Positions 23,940 through 37,019 of a stretch of DNA of 64,000 bases are shown in pieces. Numbering within the stretch: the first letter of the stretch is position 1; every line of letters begins with the position of its first letter. The DNA is taken from contig JAQGEQ010000072.1 of assembly GCA_034620365.1 (NCBI GenBank), positions 124,001-188,000 of the forward strand. The letters run 5' to 3'. The DNA is from Pegea sp. RAD2-039. Taxonomy: Eukaryota > Chordata > Thaliacea > Salpida > Salpidae. The position numbers were made by a program, and so were the translations under genes. The notes beneath the pieces are model-generated. The model was not told where the DNA came from. It ran no database searches and saw only the letters and a program-made list of their open reading frames with translations.

Positions 23940-25440
23940 GAAAACTTATTTCGTTTACAGCAAATTTTAAGTCTTGTCTCTCAAGAAAGCTTTTGTAAGG
24001 AAACCAGTAATCCTATTTTGAATTCCACATACTGATAAAAGACTCAAGTAGCTTGATTCATCATCTTGCTATGTAAGAACCCTTTGATGAAAAACATCAA
24101 ATTTCATAAAAAATATTTTACAGAAAAACTTGCGCATAGCGAGTGACAGCTGATGATTCGGCAAACGTCTTCTTTAAGAGTAGCATTGATGGGTTCCTAG
24201 AACTGGTGAAGAGCTGCACAGATATAAGTGCTTGGATTTAATATAGGATACAAGATATTTCTAAATGCAGCCAACGAGAACATTCTTTTGTTCAAAGAAA
24301 CTATCAGGTAAATGTTGTAAATGTAATTTCTGATGAAATAGATAACTTTCTAATCAATCTAATCTTATATGTTTGAATTATTACTAAAATTAAAAACATT
24401 TTTCTATCTTGGCTGAAAACATTTTTCTTATAAAATCGAAATTGAGTTTTCTGTGATCTCTGAACAATCCGGTTTTCTTCCAAAACCTTCAAACGCTCTT
24501 CTAAAAGATTTTTTGCATTTAATTTTTTGAAACACTATTTTATCAAACAAAGTTTTACAAGAAATTTATTTTAATTTATTTTGAAAAAGTCAGAGAATGA
24601 AGTTTCAAAATTATCAACAGTTAAACAACTTGATATTTTCTACTTTATTCACTTTTTAACTTTATGTTAAAATCAAAAGAGAAATGAACCATTTTCGATT
24701 ACAGCTGATAAAGATGATTTATCTGTTTGATTTCACAAATGTTCCGGTTCGTAAGATTGCTAATAAATCTATAAACTAAAAGTAACTGGAAAAACTGCTG
24801 ATTTTCTACAAATAGCTTCATAAGCAACTTTGTCCATTAAACCTGAAGAGGCGGTTCATCAATCAATCCTCAGCTAGTTTTATTTACATAAAGACCAGAT
24901 GTATTGCTGTATCAGTAGCTGATGGAAAATTAGTTATTTTATTCAACATGTGACACGCCACAGAGGCATCAGTAACTTATAAATTGTGAATCAAGAATAC
25001 GAAATAAATGAAGAAATTTATATAAAATTATTTTAATCATATTTTTAATATCAACTTTAAGTTAATATAAAGTTAGAAAATGAAAATGATTATTTATTTC
25101 TTCACCAAAAGTTGTTTGAAACAAAAAGCGCTGAATTTTCTAGCAACTTTTTTAGGTTTGAAGTATTTTCTTACACCTTGGAAACTTGGAAACTTGATGA
25201 CATCGACCAAAAGCAAACTTTTATAGAAATAAGATTGATTAGAGGAAGTGACTAAACATAAAAACTTTCTCATTCTAATTTCGTAGTAAGTCCAATTCAC
25301 CATCAAAATCACAATTGGTGTCATTGATAGATCTGTATTTGATATATTTCTGATAAGTCATCAAAATTCCTAACAAAAAGTAGCAAGTTGAAACTGCTGA
25401 CTTCGATAAGCAGTTTGTAAAGTTTTGAATGAATAAAATC
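23940..25440 (-). pseudogene. Possible decayed gene, short coding-like patches in shifting frames
   Basis: Several minus-strand patches look protein-like but break quickly. Near 25320 the frame reads SINDTNCDFDGELDLLRN and then a stop. At about 25170-25250, after an acceptor-like TTTAG, it reads SSNQSYFYKSLLLVDVIKF. At 24780-24840 it reads LMDKVAYEAICRKSAVFPVT and then a stop. At 24420-24530 it reads NLLEERLKVLEENRIVQRSQ. At about 24130-24205 it reads EPINATLKEDVCRIISCHSL. Frames change without good introns between them, which suggests a decayed or rapidly evolving gene. No family recognised. Confidence 0.25.
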
Positions 25441-26093
25441 CGATACTTTCATAAACCTTTCAAACTTTTAAAACTTTCAATTCTATTTTTAACTATTTGT
25501 AAATAGTTCAAATTTTAAAGGCTTTTTTGGTTTTCTTAAAATGTGCCGCAGATATTTCGATGATTTAAACATTAGATCGTGTTTTAGGTGAAAACTTATT
25601 ATTCTTGCGACAAAAGATGCTTTTTATGAAATGAGATTTTAGATATAATGTTGAGTTTCAACATGAAGTGAACCTTTGAAAGTTCGAATATTTTCACAAA
25701 ATGTAACTTCAATTTAAACACCTTATCATCATCTATTTATATTTTATGATTTCTACAATTTTTTACTCGAAATGATGCTTCATTTATATTTCTTCATTAA
25801 AATTTCTCTGCCTTTCAACAAACTCAATCTTTTACAAATATGATTTAGATAATTTCAAAGAATTGATGCAACAACTTCCAGTTTCTTCACTTATTTGATT
25901 CACAATTGATTGTATCTCTGCAGTGTTTCTATTATTTTTTCTATCAATTATACTAAACTGTGATATTTATTATTTAAAATATTATTAGAAACACTTTTAA
26001 AAGATAATAAAAATTATATCTGAAGTAAAACAAACTCTTTAATAGCCACAAACTTATTTGTTAATTCTAGAAAACATTTATTTATTTAAATAA

Positions 26094-26240
26094 ACTAAAT
26101 TGATATTTACTGATATCTCTTTAGTGTTTCTATTCTTTTTTTATCAATTAAATTGTGATGCTTAAGACCTTTTTATCATTTTGTTTGCTGTAAGAAATGT
26201 AGAATTCGTCAATCGCAGCCACTTGTTGAATAAATAAATA
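26094..26240 (+). repeat. Dispersed repeat, copy 1 (AAAT-tailed)
   Basis: About 145 bp, from ATTGATATTTACTGATATC to GCAGCCACTTGTTGAATAAA, recurs in opposite orientation at 37996-38150 with small indels. Copy 1 ends in GAATAAATAAATAAAT, the kind of tail seen on the retrotransposon copies in this window, so it may be a SINE or a LINE 3' fragment. A weaker partial copy seems to lie at about 25918-25980. Confidence 0.75.
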
Positions 26241-26690
26241 AATTTGAATAAGTCAATATTTGAAACAGTAATTTTTATTAAAGGTAATCATTTTAAGCTT
26301 CTTGAACTTTATTATCAAATCGTAGAATAAATTCAATGATTTTTTATATCAGTTTTGAGACTTTTACAGAAAAAATTTCACTTTTTGGTGCTTTTTCGAC
26401 TTTCCAATCTTCAATGTAATTAGAAGTGATTCAAACGAACCAAAAAATTAGAATTTTCTCAAAAATTGTTTTTCACTTCACTTAAAACAAGCTGAAATAA
26501 TTTGGAATATTTCTAAGAAGTCAAACTTTTTAAAAAACAAATTTTAGCTTTAAAGAAATTTGAAAGTTTCACAAATTTTGTTGCTTCTGTAATTTTCCAA
26601 GTCAGAGATCTTCTCACAAATTCTGCCTTGCTTTGCCATAAGGCTTATTTTTTTACTTTAGGTTCTTAATTGATAACACAAAGGTTTGCT

Positions 26691-26963
26691 TCACAAGCTT
26701 TTGAAGTTGTATGATTGACAGCACATAATTCCGTTGCATTGTCGAATCAAAAAACTGCGTTTTATGGTCGATGATAAAGAATCTTTTGTAAGAAGGATAT
26801 ATCTGTCAGGTAGGATTAGTTGAGAAGATCTTACATAAAACTGTAAGATAAGATTTGTGTTTGATCTGAAATGAACTTTTTACCTCCAAAGACCCAAATG
26901 GGAATGATTCGTTGTCAAGAAAAGCACTTTGTGAAGATCTATCAGTACTTTTAGGGTGAAGAT
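26691..26963 (-). CDS. Candidate 3'-terminal exons of an unrecognised gene
   Basis: Two minus-strand segments join in frame across a 43-bp GT-AG intron. The first (26884-26963) reads LHPKSTDRSSQSAFLDNESF and ends at GAG with donor GTAAAAAG. The second (26691-26840) starts after CTTACAG, reads FYVRSSQLILPDRYILLTKD and continues for 49 residues to a TGA. The upstream part is unclear: minus-strand stretches at 27180-27250 are open in two frames and one has a strong donor (GTGAGTTATG), but phases do not fit. No family recognised; it may be a pseudogene. Confidence 0.35.
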
Positions 26964-27424
26964 CTGATATAAAGTGATCTCATTGATCATTATAAGTAGT
27001 ACGAGACAAGTAAGGAGCAATTAAAATGAAATTATCTTTTCAAGAAGAGCTTCAAACCACTTAATTAACATTTTTAAATGAAACAATCGAGTTTTCTTCA
27101 CTATTTTTATCTAAGTTTGATGGATAGAACATTATTCACGACGTTGATTGTCACAAAACTAATCATTCGTCACTCATAACTCACTTGAAGCTATCGACCA
27201 CAGTGATTTTCCTCGTAGCTTTTGAAGAAATTCGATATTTCACGAGCTGGCTTAAAATCCACAAAAAAAATCTCTATTCAGTTGACATTAGGAAAAAAGA
27301 AAGTTGGGAGTGAAAAAAGAAACTTATTAATATAAATCTTCAAACTCAACAAAATTTCTTACTTCAGGGAAAAGCTTACAGCGAAAGTCTCTTTTGAATT
27401 TATCATCAGATTTATTTGGTAAAA

Positions 27425-27886
27425 ATGTTGCGACAAGTTTTGATGAAATTGTTTGTGGTTGTTCTCATACATCAAACCTTCTCAGATAATATCACCTCAA
27501 TGTAAGAAGTAGATTTGAAATTAGCATTTTTTTATCAACTTTTATGTTTTAGGGTAAGTGATGATGATTTACAAACGGCTGAATACTTCAACGTAAAGAG
27601 CCTTGTGGTCCTGGAAGAGAAACAAGAAGGAAAAGAAGTTCAAATCATCTTACCGAGTCCTTTCAATTACTCTGCACAAATTCAATTTGATGATTTTCAA
27701 CAATCTAACTTCTCGAATGTTTCAACCTCTGAAAATATCAAAATTGATTCTCAGTTTAATTATACAAAAGTTATAAACCAGCTAAAAGATAAAGTACAAG
27801 TGATGCTAGAAAACGCCCCTGAGGTATGGTTCGAACAAATCGAAACCGATGTTAACTTTCAAAATCTATTTCTAATTTTTTATTAG
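27425..27886 (+). CDS. Small secreted protein of unknown function, 136 aa, 2 exons
   Basis: Exon 1 (27425-27501) encodes a signal peptide (MLRQVLMKLFVVVLIHQTFS). Exon 2 (27553-27886) encodes the rest; the 51-bp intron is GT-AG and phase 2. The mature chain has no cysteine and at least five potential N-glycosylation sites (NIT, NYS, NFS, NVS, NYT). It ends shortly after the segment PEVWFEQIETDVNFQNLF. AATAAA follows near 27960. The 3' end lies only about 120 bp from the left arm of the large inverted repeat. I do not recognise the family. The short length may mean truncation. Confidence 0.65.
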
Positions 27887-28083
27887 TTTGAAAGAATTTG
27901 ATGTATATTTGTAAAAATGTTTGCTTCTCTAACATTAATAACTTGTAGTAATTCAAACAATAAATAAATTGTAATTTGATGTGTTTGTTGGATAATAAAA
28001 ATCAAGTTTAAACGATTTCGTTATTTTATTATTCGTTATCAAAATTTATTGAATTTAAAAAATTCAAAAAGATTTGATTATGA

Positions 28084-30422
28084 AAAATTATTGTTTCTAC
28101 TCCGATGAATTATCAAAAAATTAACTTTAATTTTTTATTAAAAGTTTAAACTTAATGATAAAGTCACAACTAAATAAATACAATGAAAAGAAGTTCATTA
28201 GACGGCAAATCAGATATAAAATAAAGAAACTGAAGAAGTATTTAGTTTAAAAATGTTTATTTGATCGTTTTAAAGATAAATAAACGAAAAAACTTCAGAC
28301 TTTCATCAAATTTACTCTGATAAGTCTTTAAAACAGAAAGTAATCAAGAAATACATCTTAAACATTAAACAATTATCATTAGATTTTAATAAAAATGTTT
28401 AAAAATGGACAGAGGGAATAATTACTTTAAATTTATAGACGTCATCTGGTAAAAACTCAAAAACATTGAAATAATTATTCTATTTTTCACATTTCCGCTA
28501 AGAGGTGCTACCGAAAATTACAAATAAACAAATAACACATCAAAAACTTCGAAGGCAGTTTTTTAAAGTACTTCCACAAATGAAAAAAGGGCTTCTAATA
28601 AAAATCTATAAAAGTATTTCAAATAATGTTGGGTTCCCTATTTAATTTTTTACAATTAAATTATAGAATCCTTGAAATTAAAGAGTTTTATCCACCAATA
28701 AAGTTGTTATAAAGAAGTTTACAAGTCAGCTTTCATGATCAAACATATCATCAGTTCATGTAAGATGATAAAAACAAAATTGTAGAAATTATAAACAAGA
28801 AAATCAGTTTGCTTGAATAAAATTAGAAAAGTTACAATTAAAATTTATCGTTTAAAATGTTAAGCAGAAACATAAGGAAATAAAACTTTAATTAAAAAGC
28901 AAAAACGTTTTTAGAGATGATTTAAGACATCAAAATCTATTGCCTGAAAAGTTAGTATCAATACAAGTCAAAAACAAAATAATTATTAATAATACGGCTC
29001 TTGTACAAGTTGTTGAAATAAAAGTCTAACTTGTTACAGATCTGATAATAAATTAAGATATAAGCAACATTCCTAACTTTGAACTCCAGAATTATCCTCT
29101 TATTTTTCTAAGTTGGTTATTTAAACTGACTTATATAATTCTATAAATAATTTACAAACTTTGATTTATTTATTGAAATAATAATTTTAACCTTAATTTC
29201 ATTTAAATTCAGAAAAAACAAACAGTTGAAAATAAAATCGAAAACTTAATATAAACTATATTATATAAGACTAAATATTTTAATGATGTAATTTTTAATA
29301 AAATAAATAATTAAAAATAAGAAATTTTTGTTGAATGTCGAATTTTTAACTTTGATGCTATTGACAACCACCTAGCCACGTGATTTAAATATTTGTTTTG
29401 AAATTATTTGGTTTTATTTTAATAATTAAATATTTTTTTATCATTATTTAATTTTTAAAGATTCTTCTATTAAATAAAAACAATTAAAAAATACGAAATA
29501 TCAGCAACAGAAACAAATAATTTTATTTACAATTATTTATTCATTATTTTAAATTAATTTCTAAATGTTGCTAACTACTTCAAGTTAATTTGTTTATTAT
29601 ATTTTATTAATTAACTTATTATTTATTGTCAAATCTTCAAACTTAAGATTAAAATAAAAATTTAAAGAAAAATTCCTGATGAAAATATTCTTTTAGTTTA
29701 TTATAATTTTTGAAATATAAAAAGTTTTAATTTGAATATTTGTCAATTACTCATTTCAAAAAAGTTTCATTTTATTTTCAAAAGAATATTTATTTATTTG
29801 CTTATTTTTATATTTTACAAATTAGATATTTTTTTAACTTCAAACAAGTAAAGAAATATCTGAAACTAGGAGGACTTGAAACTTTTTTAGTTTCTTGAAC
29901 TTCATCAACATCTACTTCCTGTTTAGTAAGAAAGATTGAAAAGTCGAGATGCTGGTTATCTAATCAATAAATCCTCTTCAAAAATTTCTTGTTTTCTTCA
30001 AATTATTTATATAAAAAATCAATAATTAGAAAGTCAGAGAAACAGAAAGTTTGACTTTAATGATTGGAAACAACTTGCTTCTTATTTATAACTTGCAACA
30101 GTCGAGTACTGGTTCTACTTGGACAACAACTTTATTATTTATTCCATATATATCACAACAGAGTGCTTTTGTTACTCTCTAAACTTGTCAACCTTCAAGT
30201 TGAAGTAAAAAAAAATCAATTGGCAAAAATTCAATCTAATTAATTTATTCAAATTCGAAATATTCAGAAAACAGAAAGAAAAACAATCAATAAGGAAAGT
30301 TAAAGATTACTCCAAAAAGTATTCTATTTCAAAAACAATGAAATAAAAAAGAAGAGTTTTCTTCTTGGATTTCAATTCTTCTCTCAGAGCGCCATTCGGA
30401 GCGATCTTCTGCCAAATCTTCT
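28084..30422. repeat. Left arm of large inverted repeat
   Basis: The reverse complement of this segment is found at 40086-42121. Identity looks nearly perfect over 28084 to about 29880; examples checked by eye include TAGCCACGTGATTTAAATA and CCGCTAAGAGGTGCTACC. The inner part (about 29900-30365) diverges and the left arm is longer there. The arms match again at 30369-30422 (GAGCGCCATTCGGAGCGATC). No gene was found inside. Confidence 0.93.
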
Positions 30423-30571
30423 CATTTACTGACATCAATATTTAGTGATTTCGTATCTCGCTTGCAAGTATCTTTGAAACGAAGACAAGGACAACTGATG
30501 TTGATTTTCGAGAACTTCACATAAAAGTATGGATGATGACATCTACATCACTCGTGACATCATAACAAATC

Positions 30572-30790
30572 GTGTCTTCAACTAAAGATTAGTTTGTGGA
30601 TGTTGAAATCGTTGATGGAGGTTGTTGGAAGACATCTATGTTCTACAGATGCGATAATTTCAGTTAAAACTTCACTTCTTTTCAATATCTCGAGAAAAGT
30701 CTTGGTGGTTGAAAGCAGTTTGAAGGTCTTTCTGTAAAACAAATTATCATCATTTTGATATTATCAAAGATTGTTGCTCTAAAGCGACAC
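30572..30790. repeat. Direct repeat A, copy 1
   Basis: About 200 bp from GTGTCTTCAACTAAAGATTA recur almost unchanged at 34178-34392 in the same orientation. The 99-bp tandem array lies between the copies. Confidence 0.9.
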
Positions 30791-32985
30791 ATGTGATCAA
30801 TAAAACGATTTCAATTTACTTGTAAACAACCTTCTGTTGATTATTCAAGAATTTTATTAATTTATTTACAAATAATTTTGTTCTTTTATCTTTCCAAAAG
30901 TCCTCTAGAAAAAGTTCGAGAAAAAGATTTCAATCATTTGATGCCAAAAAGAAAAACATTTGAAAGAAGTTTCTGAAATTGACTTCAGATTATTTTCAAA
31001 TCTTTTATTTTTAAATTTATCAAAAAAAACTTTAAAAAATAAATTTATCTTTTGAAGACATAATAATAATAAAAAGAAATTAATTTGAATGAATTATTTG
31101 AAAAGAGAAGTTGTTGTTAATAAAATAATTTCTAAAAATCAGGAAAGAAAGTTTTAAAAATGTTTAAAACAACAGAAATCATGAATTCAAAGATGGGAAG
31201 AAATAATTAATAAATAATTACTGAATCAAATATTCAAGTTTAAATAAAAATATATTTATCAATTATCAAATTTATATATCAAACCATCTATATACTAAAT
31301 CATGAAAATTAAAATATGAAAACTTTATATAAAAAACATCAAAATTATATTTATATATTAATAATTATCAACTTAAAAAATATATTTGAAAATTTATGAA
31401 ATTAAAAAGTTTTTAATTACAAAAAATAATGATGGGAAAAGAATTTGAAAAATTCATGAAAAGTATTTTGTAAAATAATTCAACAAAATTAAAATTAAAA
31501 GAAATAATAAATTGATTTAAATAAAAGGCAAGTTGTAAAAATGATAAAAACCTTTGTTAGTTTTAAACAATTAGTATTTAAAACTTCAATCTCAGAAGTA
31601 ATCCACAGATGATGCTGATCAACTAAGTTGAAGATGTTTACTTCAAATATCACTAAATCTTCTTTATTTAGATCTTCAAGATTTTCTTAGAAGTTTTAGG
31701 AATTCATTGAAGACAAGGTCATCAGTAACATCTAAAATATTTGATATTATTTGAAAATATAATAAAAATTATTTTCAAGTTTTTATATCATTTTAATATA
31801 TAAATAAAAAAGAAAATTTTTAATGAAATTCTGGAATTGATTTATTTTCAGAATATTTGAAAATAATTTCGAAATTATTATTATTCAATAAAAACAATTT
31901 GATTAGTTTTAAAAAATCTTTTAGAAATATCTAATCTTGTTTTGATAAAAATAGTTTAAAGGGAATGAAGAAGTTGTAAATATCTGAAGAAAGTCTTCAA
32001 ACCTTTGAAAGAGGATCTGTTGGATGTTGGAAGCTGTCAATAAACATTTGAGGAATATTTGGACCAAAATAAACTTTAGAAGTTGTAGATAAAGCTTCAA
32101 TCTTCTTCAACTAGATATATTCTGGTGTTAATTTCAACTGTAAAAGAAAATAAGAAAACAAAAACGCCTTTTTATTAAACATTTGAACTCCAAGCGGGAA
32201 TAATAAGAATGTTGAAATTAATAAATTAATTTAAATTAAAAATAAAAAAGAATAAAAAGAAATTTGAAAATATTTAAAAAAAATTTCATTAAATTTATTA
32301 TTAGAAATAAGAATTGAAAATATCATGAAAATCTGAACAATAAATTTGAACTGAAATATTATTTGTAGCTACAATTGATATCAGAGATCTTCTGAGAAGA
32401 CACAAAAAGATTTAAAGAAGAAGAAATCATGATAAGAAAATAATTGAGATTCAAGATGATTCTGACCAAATATATTAATATAAGCTTCCACATTCATAAC
32501 TGCCCCCAACTGTTTAGATCCTCTGTTCGGTGACACGGACCAGTGTCCTGGGACAGTGACATCAAGGACAGTGGAGTAGAGAATCCGAAAAAGTCTTCAA
32601 ATCAGTTTTCTGTGTTAAAAAACAACAATTTAAAATAGAAATATAATTACTAGCTAAGATTGTTGGCGCCACCTAGCGGTAAGAATTTCATCTTTAAAAA
32701 GTTGAGAATATTGAAGTTGTTAGTTTGTAGAAAATCTTCTTTTTGATACTAATTAAATACATTTTATTGTTGAGTTTTGTAGTCTGTACTACATCAACCA
32801 CAAAATCATCAAATTTATTTTTATATTTAAAGAAGATACTTTTAGCGCTAATTACTTTCTGTGTCTTTAATGATGAAGATTCAAACTCACTCATGAGAAG
32901 AAGAACCAATCATCTCGTCGTCATAGAGATGAGCCAAGACACAACATATTTGGCTCCTACAGATCATAAAATGATGAAGATAAAC

Positions 32986-33048
32986 TGGTACAGATCTTCT
33001 GAAACTTCCAGAGATCAAATGATGAAGAAGTGACGAAGATCTGTACCA
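32986..33048. repeat. Perfect 14-bp inverted repeat (hairpin)
   Basis: TGGTACAGATCTTC at 32986-32999 is the exact reverse complement of 33035-33048. The spacer is 35 bp. It lies just upstream of the 99-bp tandem array. Confidence 0.8.
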
Positions 33049-33099
33049 GAAGATTATTTGAAACAAAGAAGTCTTCATCCACGAAAATAATCTGAGAGC

Positions 33100-34150
33100 T
33101 TGAGACTTTGCTGGCTTCATCTCTTACATCAGGTAGAAGATGGACGAATGACATTCTGAGAGAAGAAAACAATTTTACATCAGATAGACTTGATTGGGAA
33201 GCATTCATCTCTTACATCAGGTAGAAGATGGACGAATGACATTCTGATTTGATTACATCAGATAGACTTGATTGGGAAGCTTCGCTGACTTCATCTCTTA
33301 CATCAGGTAGAAGATGGACGAATGAGACTCTGAGAGAAGAAAACAGTTTGATTACATCAGATAGACTTGATTGGGAAGCTTTGCTGACTTCATCTCTTAC
33401 ATCAGGTAGAAGATGGACGAATGAGACTCTGAGAGAAGAAAACAATTTGATTACATCAGATAGACTTGATTGGGAAGCTTCGCTGACTTCATCTCTTACA
33501 TCAGGTAGAAGATGGACGAATGACATTCTGAGAGAAGAAAATAGTTTGATTACTTCGCTGACTCATCTCTTACATCAGGTAGAAGATGGACGAATGAGAC
33601 TCTGAGAGAAGGAAACAATTTGATTACATCAGATAGACTTGATTGGGAAGCTTCTCTGACTTCATCTCTTACATCAGGTAGAAGATGGACGAATGACTCT
33701 GAGAGAAAGAAACAATTTGATTACATCAGATAGACTTGATTGGGAAGCTTTGCTGGCTTCATCTCTTACATCAGGTAGAAGATGGACGAATGAGACTTTG
33801 ATTACATCAGATAGACTTGATTGGGAAGCTTCGCTGACTTCATCTCTTACATCAGGTAGAAGATGGACGAATGAGACTCTGAGAGAAGAAAACAATTTGA
33901 TTACATCAGATAGACTTGATTGGGAAGCTTCGCTGACTTCATCTCTTACATCAGGTAGAAGATGGACGAATGAGACTCTGAGAGAAGAAAACAATTTGAT
34001 TACATCAGATAGACTTGATTGGGAAGCTTCTCTGACTTCATCTCTTACATCAGGTAGAAGATGGACGAATGACATTCTGAGAGAAGAAAACAATTTGATT
34101 ACATCAGATAGACTTGATTGGAAGCTTCTCTGACTTCATCTCTTACATCA
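33100..34150. repeat. Tandem array of a 99-bp unit, about 10 copies
   Basis: The unit contains CTTACATCAGGTAGAAGATG, then GACGAATGAGACTCTGAGAG and CAGATAGACTTGATTGGGAA. Some copies are shortened by internal deletions (near 33240, 33550, 33700 and 33800). Because 99 is a multiple of three, both strands stay open with a 33-residue period. The deletions break any single frame across the array and no start or splice context is visible, so I treat it as a minisatellite rather than a gene. Confidence 0.9.
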
Positions 34151-34177
34151 TTGTATCAACAAAATTGTTTGAAAATT

Positions 34178-34392
34178 GTGTCTTCAACTAAAGATTAGTT
34201 TGTGGATGTTGAAATCGTTGATGGAGGTTGTTGGAAGACATCTATGTTCTACAGATGCGATAATTTCAGTTAAAACTTCACTTCTTTTCAATATCTCGAG
34301 AAAAGTCTTGGTGGTTGAAAGCAGTTTGAAGGTCTTTCTGTAAAACAAATTATCTTCATTTTGATATTATCGAAGTTGGTCGAAAGCGACTC
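34178..34392. repeat. Direct repeat A, copy 2
   Basis: Near-identical to 30572-30790, same orientation. It begins 28 bp after the end of the 99-bp array. Confidence 0.9.
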
Positions 34393-35844
34393 TTTCAATC
34401 GCTATATTATAATAATATAATATTTATATAATAATCATATAGCATAATCTAGATTTATGGGTTTCAATTAATTGTTCTGTAAATAAACAATTAGTTTAAT
34501 TTCTTAAGTTTATTGTTGTTATGGATTTTCATCATTTCAAAAGAAAATTGAAACTAATTGTTTAATAATCTAATTTGAAGCTACAGAAATGTTAAGAGAA
34601 ACAGATTTAATGACAAAGCTGATTGTAACAAATGTTGTCAGTTGTATTATCAATTACTTTTGGGTTGATTTATTTGTATAAACTTTCTGTAAGTTTTAAT
34701 TCAATTAAAATAAAATTCACAATTTGACAGAAAATCTGAGGTTTTTTGACAAATTCAAAACCCTACAAGCTTGATTTATAAATAGAAGAAGAGGTATCTT
34801 TCTTTATCTTTTATCAAATCTAATAACCAATGAAAATAATAACTAATTTGTGAATTAAAAATTAAAACTTTATATATTACTTTCAGTGATTAAAAATTAA
34901 ATATTAGAATTGAAAATACCTGAAAAATTCCATTTTATTCTCTGAAGAAAAACAATCAACTTTCTTCATCAATTTTTTGAAGACTTTTTATTAAAATTAT
35001 TTGAAAAAGTAGTTTGTCTGATAAAACTTGTATCTAATAAAATAAATTAAGAATTCAATTTAAATGTAATAAAAAATAATTAAATAAATTTAGTTAATTA
35101 AAAAATAAATAATTAAAGTAAATAGAAATAAATCACTTGTTAATATAGAAAAAAACCTTTCCACATCTGAAATTTTAAAAAAGAAAGTTCAAATTATTAA
35201 TCTAGACTAACCTTTTTGATTGAAAGTTTAAAATAAAATCTACAAACAAATTAAATTATTCTTAAATAATTAATCATTATATTAGAAATATAAATAACAT
35301 ATGAAAGAGATAATTCCGACTTTGTAATTCCTTATTTTTTGGGCAGGCCAAATGATTTAGCACAAATGTATTGTTGGCATAAATTTAACAAAATGGATTT
35401 TTTCAAAATGGCACAATACAAATAATCTAAAGCCTTTTTTGCAGTTTATCTTGTTAAAAATTTTAATAATGTAGCAAAAAAATTGGAAAGATTTTTTAAC
35501 TTCTGTTCCTAAAATTAATTTCTTATATCAGTTTAAAGAAGTCTTTAGTTTTACGAAAATTGACAGTGATCAATTTATCAAAAGATTTAGGAAACTTTTT
35601 AAAATTTTATTGTTTCTATTTATCTTAAATTCTTAATTTTTAATGAAACATTTTGAAGGAAAAATTGAAATTATATTTTGATGGCCAAGTTGCTGAAATT
35701 TTAGGCAATACTCTAGTTTTTAAAGGATGCACATATATGCAATGAAAAATAATATTCTTTAACTTTTTTTCAAAGCATATACCAATGATATAAAATCAAG
35801 ATTAAGGTACAATCAGTTAGTTTTCTAAAAATGCCGAAGCCATT

Positions 35845-36275
35845 TGCTATTAAACAAGTGTAAACAAGAAGTGCCAGAAAGCAAGAAGTCACTATTCAGG
35901 TGACCCAAGCCCGCCAGCTTACAAAAATACTACGAAGTAAACAGCGCTCCACAAACAATCACAAAGAAATATGAAAATCTTTCATGAAAGCAAGAGTTAG
36001 GGTCGATGTATAAGTTGTCGATGTCATTAGAAGGTGAAAGTTGGCAACATTATTAGGAAGAAAAGTTTCAATTTATCATCAAAACGTTTTGTTCCTAAGA
36101 GCGCTATCTTTACAATTTCAGCTTCTTGTATTTTTACTGAAATTTTTTGGATTAAATTTTTCAAATTCCTTTGATGTTATTTTTAATGCACCAATCACAA
36201 CTGAAAGAATTTTAATATTTATTTGAAATAATCTTCAGATTTTTACATCTTTATATTTAGACTTTTATTTAAGTT
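35845..36275. repeat. Direct repeat B, copy 1
   Basis: About 420 bp, from TTTGCTATTAAACAAGTGTA to TTTAAGTTAATTTTTAAT, recur at 38191-38605 in the same orientation with very few changes. This copy has an extra 17 bp near 35872, which looks like a local duplication of CAAGAAG-type sequence. Both copies hold the same 61-codon open frame, which is explained by the duplication and is not evidence of a gene. Possibly a non-autonomous mobile element. Confidence 0.88.
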
Positions 36276-37019
36276 AATTTTTAATCAAAAATAAATATGA
36301 GAGGTATCCATATAGATTACTATACAATGAAAAAAATCATTCTTTATGCTATGAGAATTTAATTTACACAAATCATTATTTTCTGTTCAAGATTTTTATT
36401 AAACTGAATTTGATTCTCAGTAAATGTAAATTCATTTCACAAGTTTGATAAGTAAAGTTATGAAGCTTTTTACAAATTGTGGCTTGAATAAAAATGAGCT
36501 TTTTTCAAAGCTACTTGATATACAATTAAATTCGATTTGAAAATTGTTATTTAAAGTGATTCAAATTTGAAGTAATATTGTTTAAAAGCTAAAAATGTTT
36601 TAGTTTTTAACTCAATAACGTCAATAATAAACATTTCTAACTTCAATTAATAAAGTTACAAAAACCTAAAACTTACTTTTTCCATTTTACTATCAATATT
36701 GAATATTTGGAAATTATCGGCAAGTACAATTAGTTTAACTTTCAAATAAGATTCTACTTTTATCAAATTGTAAACAAATTCTCATTTGTTTCGTGATTCG
36801 GTTTTTTGAAATGTTTTAACAAACTCTTAAGACTCACTTTTTATACAAACTAAACAATTATTCCTTGATAATTTAAACTCTAATAATTACTAAATTGATT
36901 CAAATAATTACAAACCTTTTAGTTTTATCTTTTCTAATATTTTTTGTTAACTACACTTTTAACCAAATAAATGACCCAAGTTATTAAGGTTTATTTTCTA
37001 GTTGTTTTTAAAAAAGAGT

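Noticed and set aside
32660..32680. Retroviral primer-binding site suggested by TTGGCGCCAC
   Set aside because: No LTRs, no gag or pol sequence nearby. The CTCF-like reading explains the longer match better.
33212..34133. Coding gene with 33-residue repeats on either strand
   Set aside because: Units with internal deletions break one continuous frame, both strands are equally open, and there is no start, splice or tail context.
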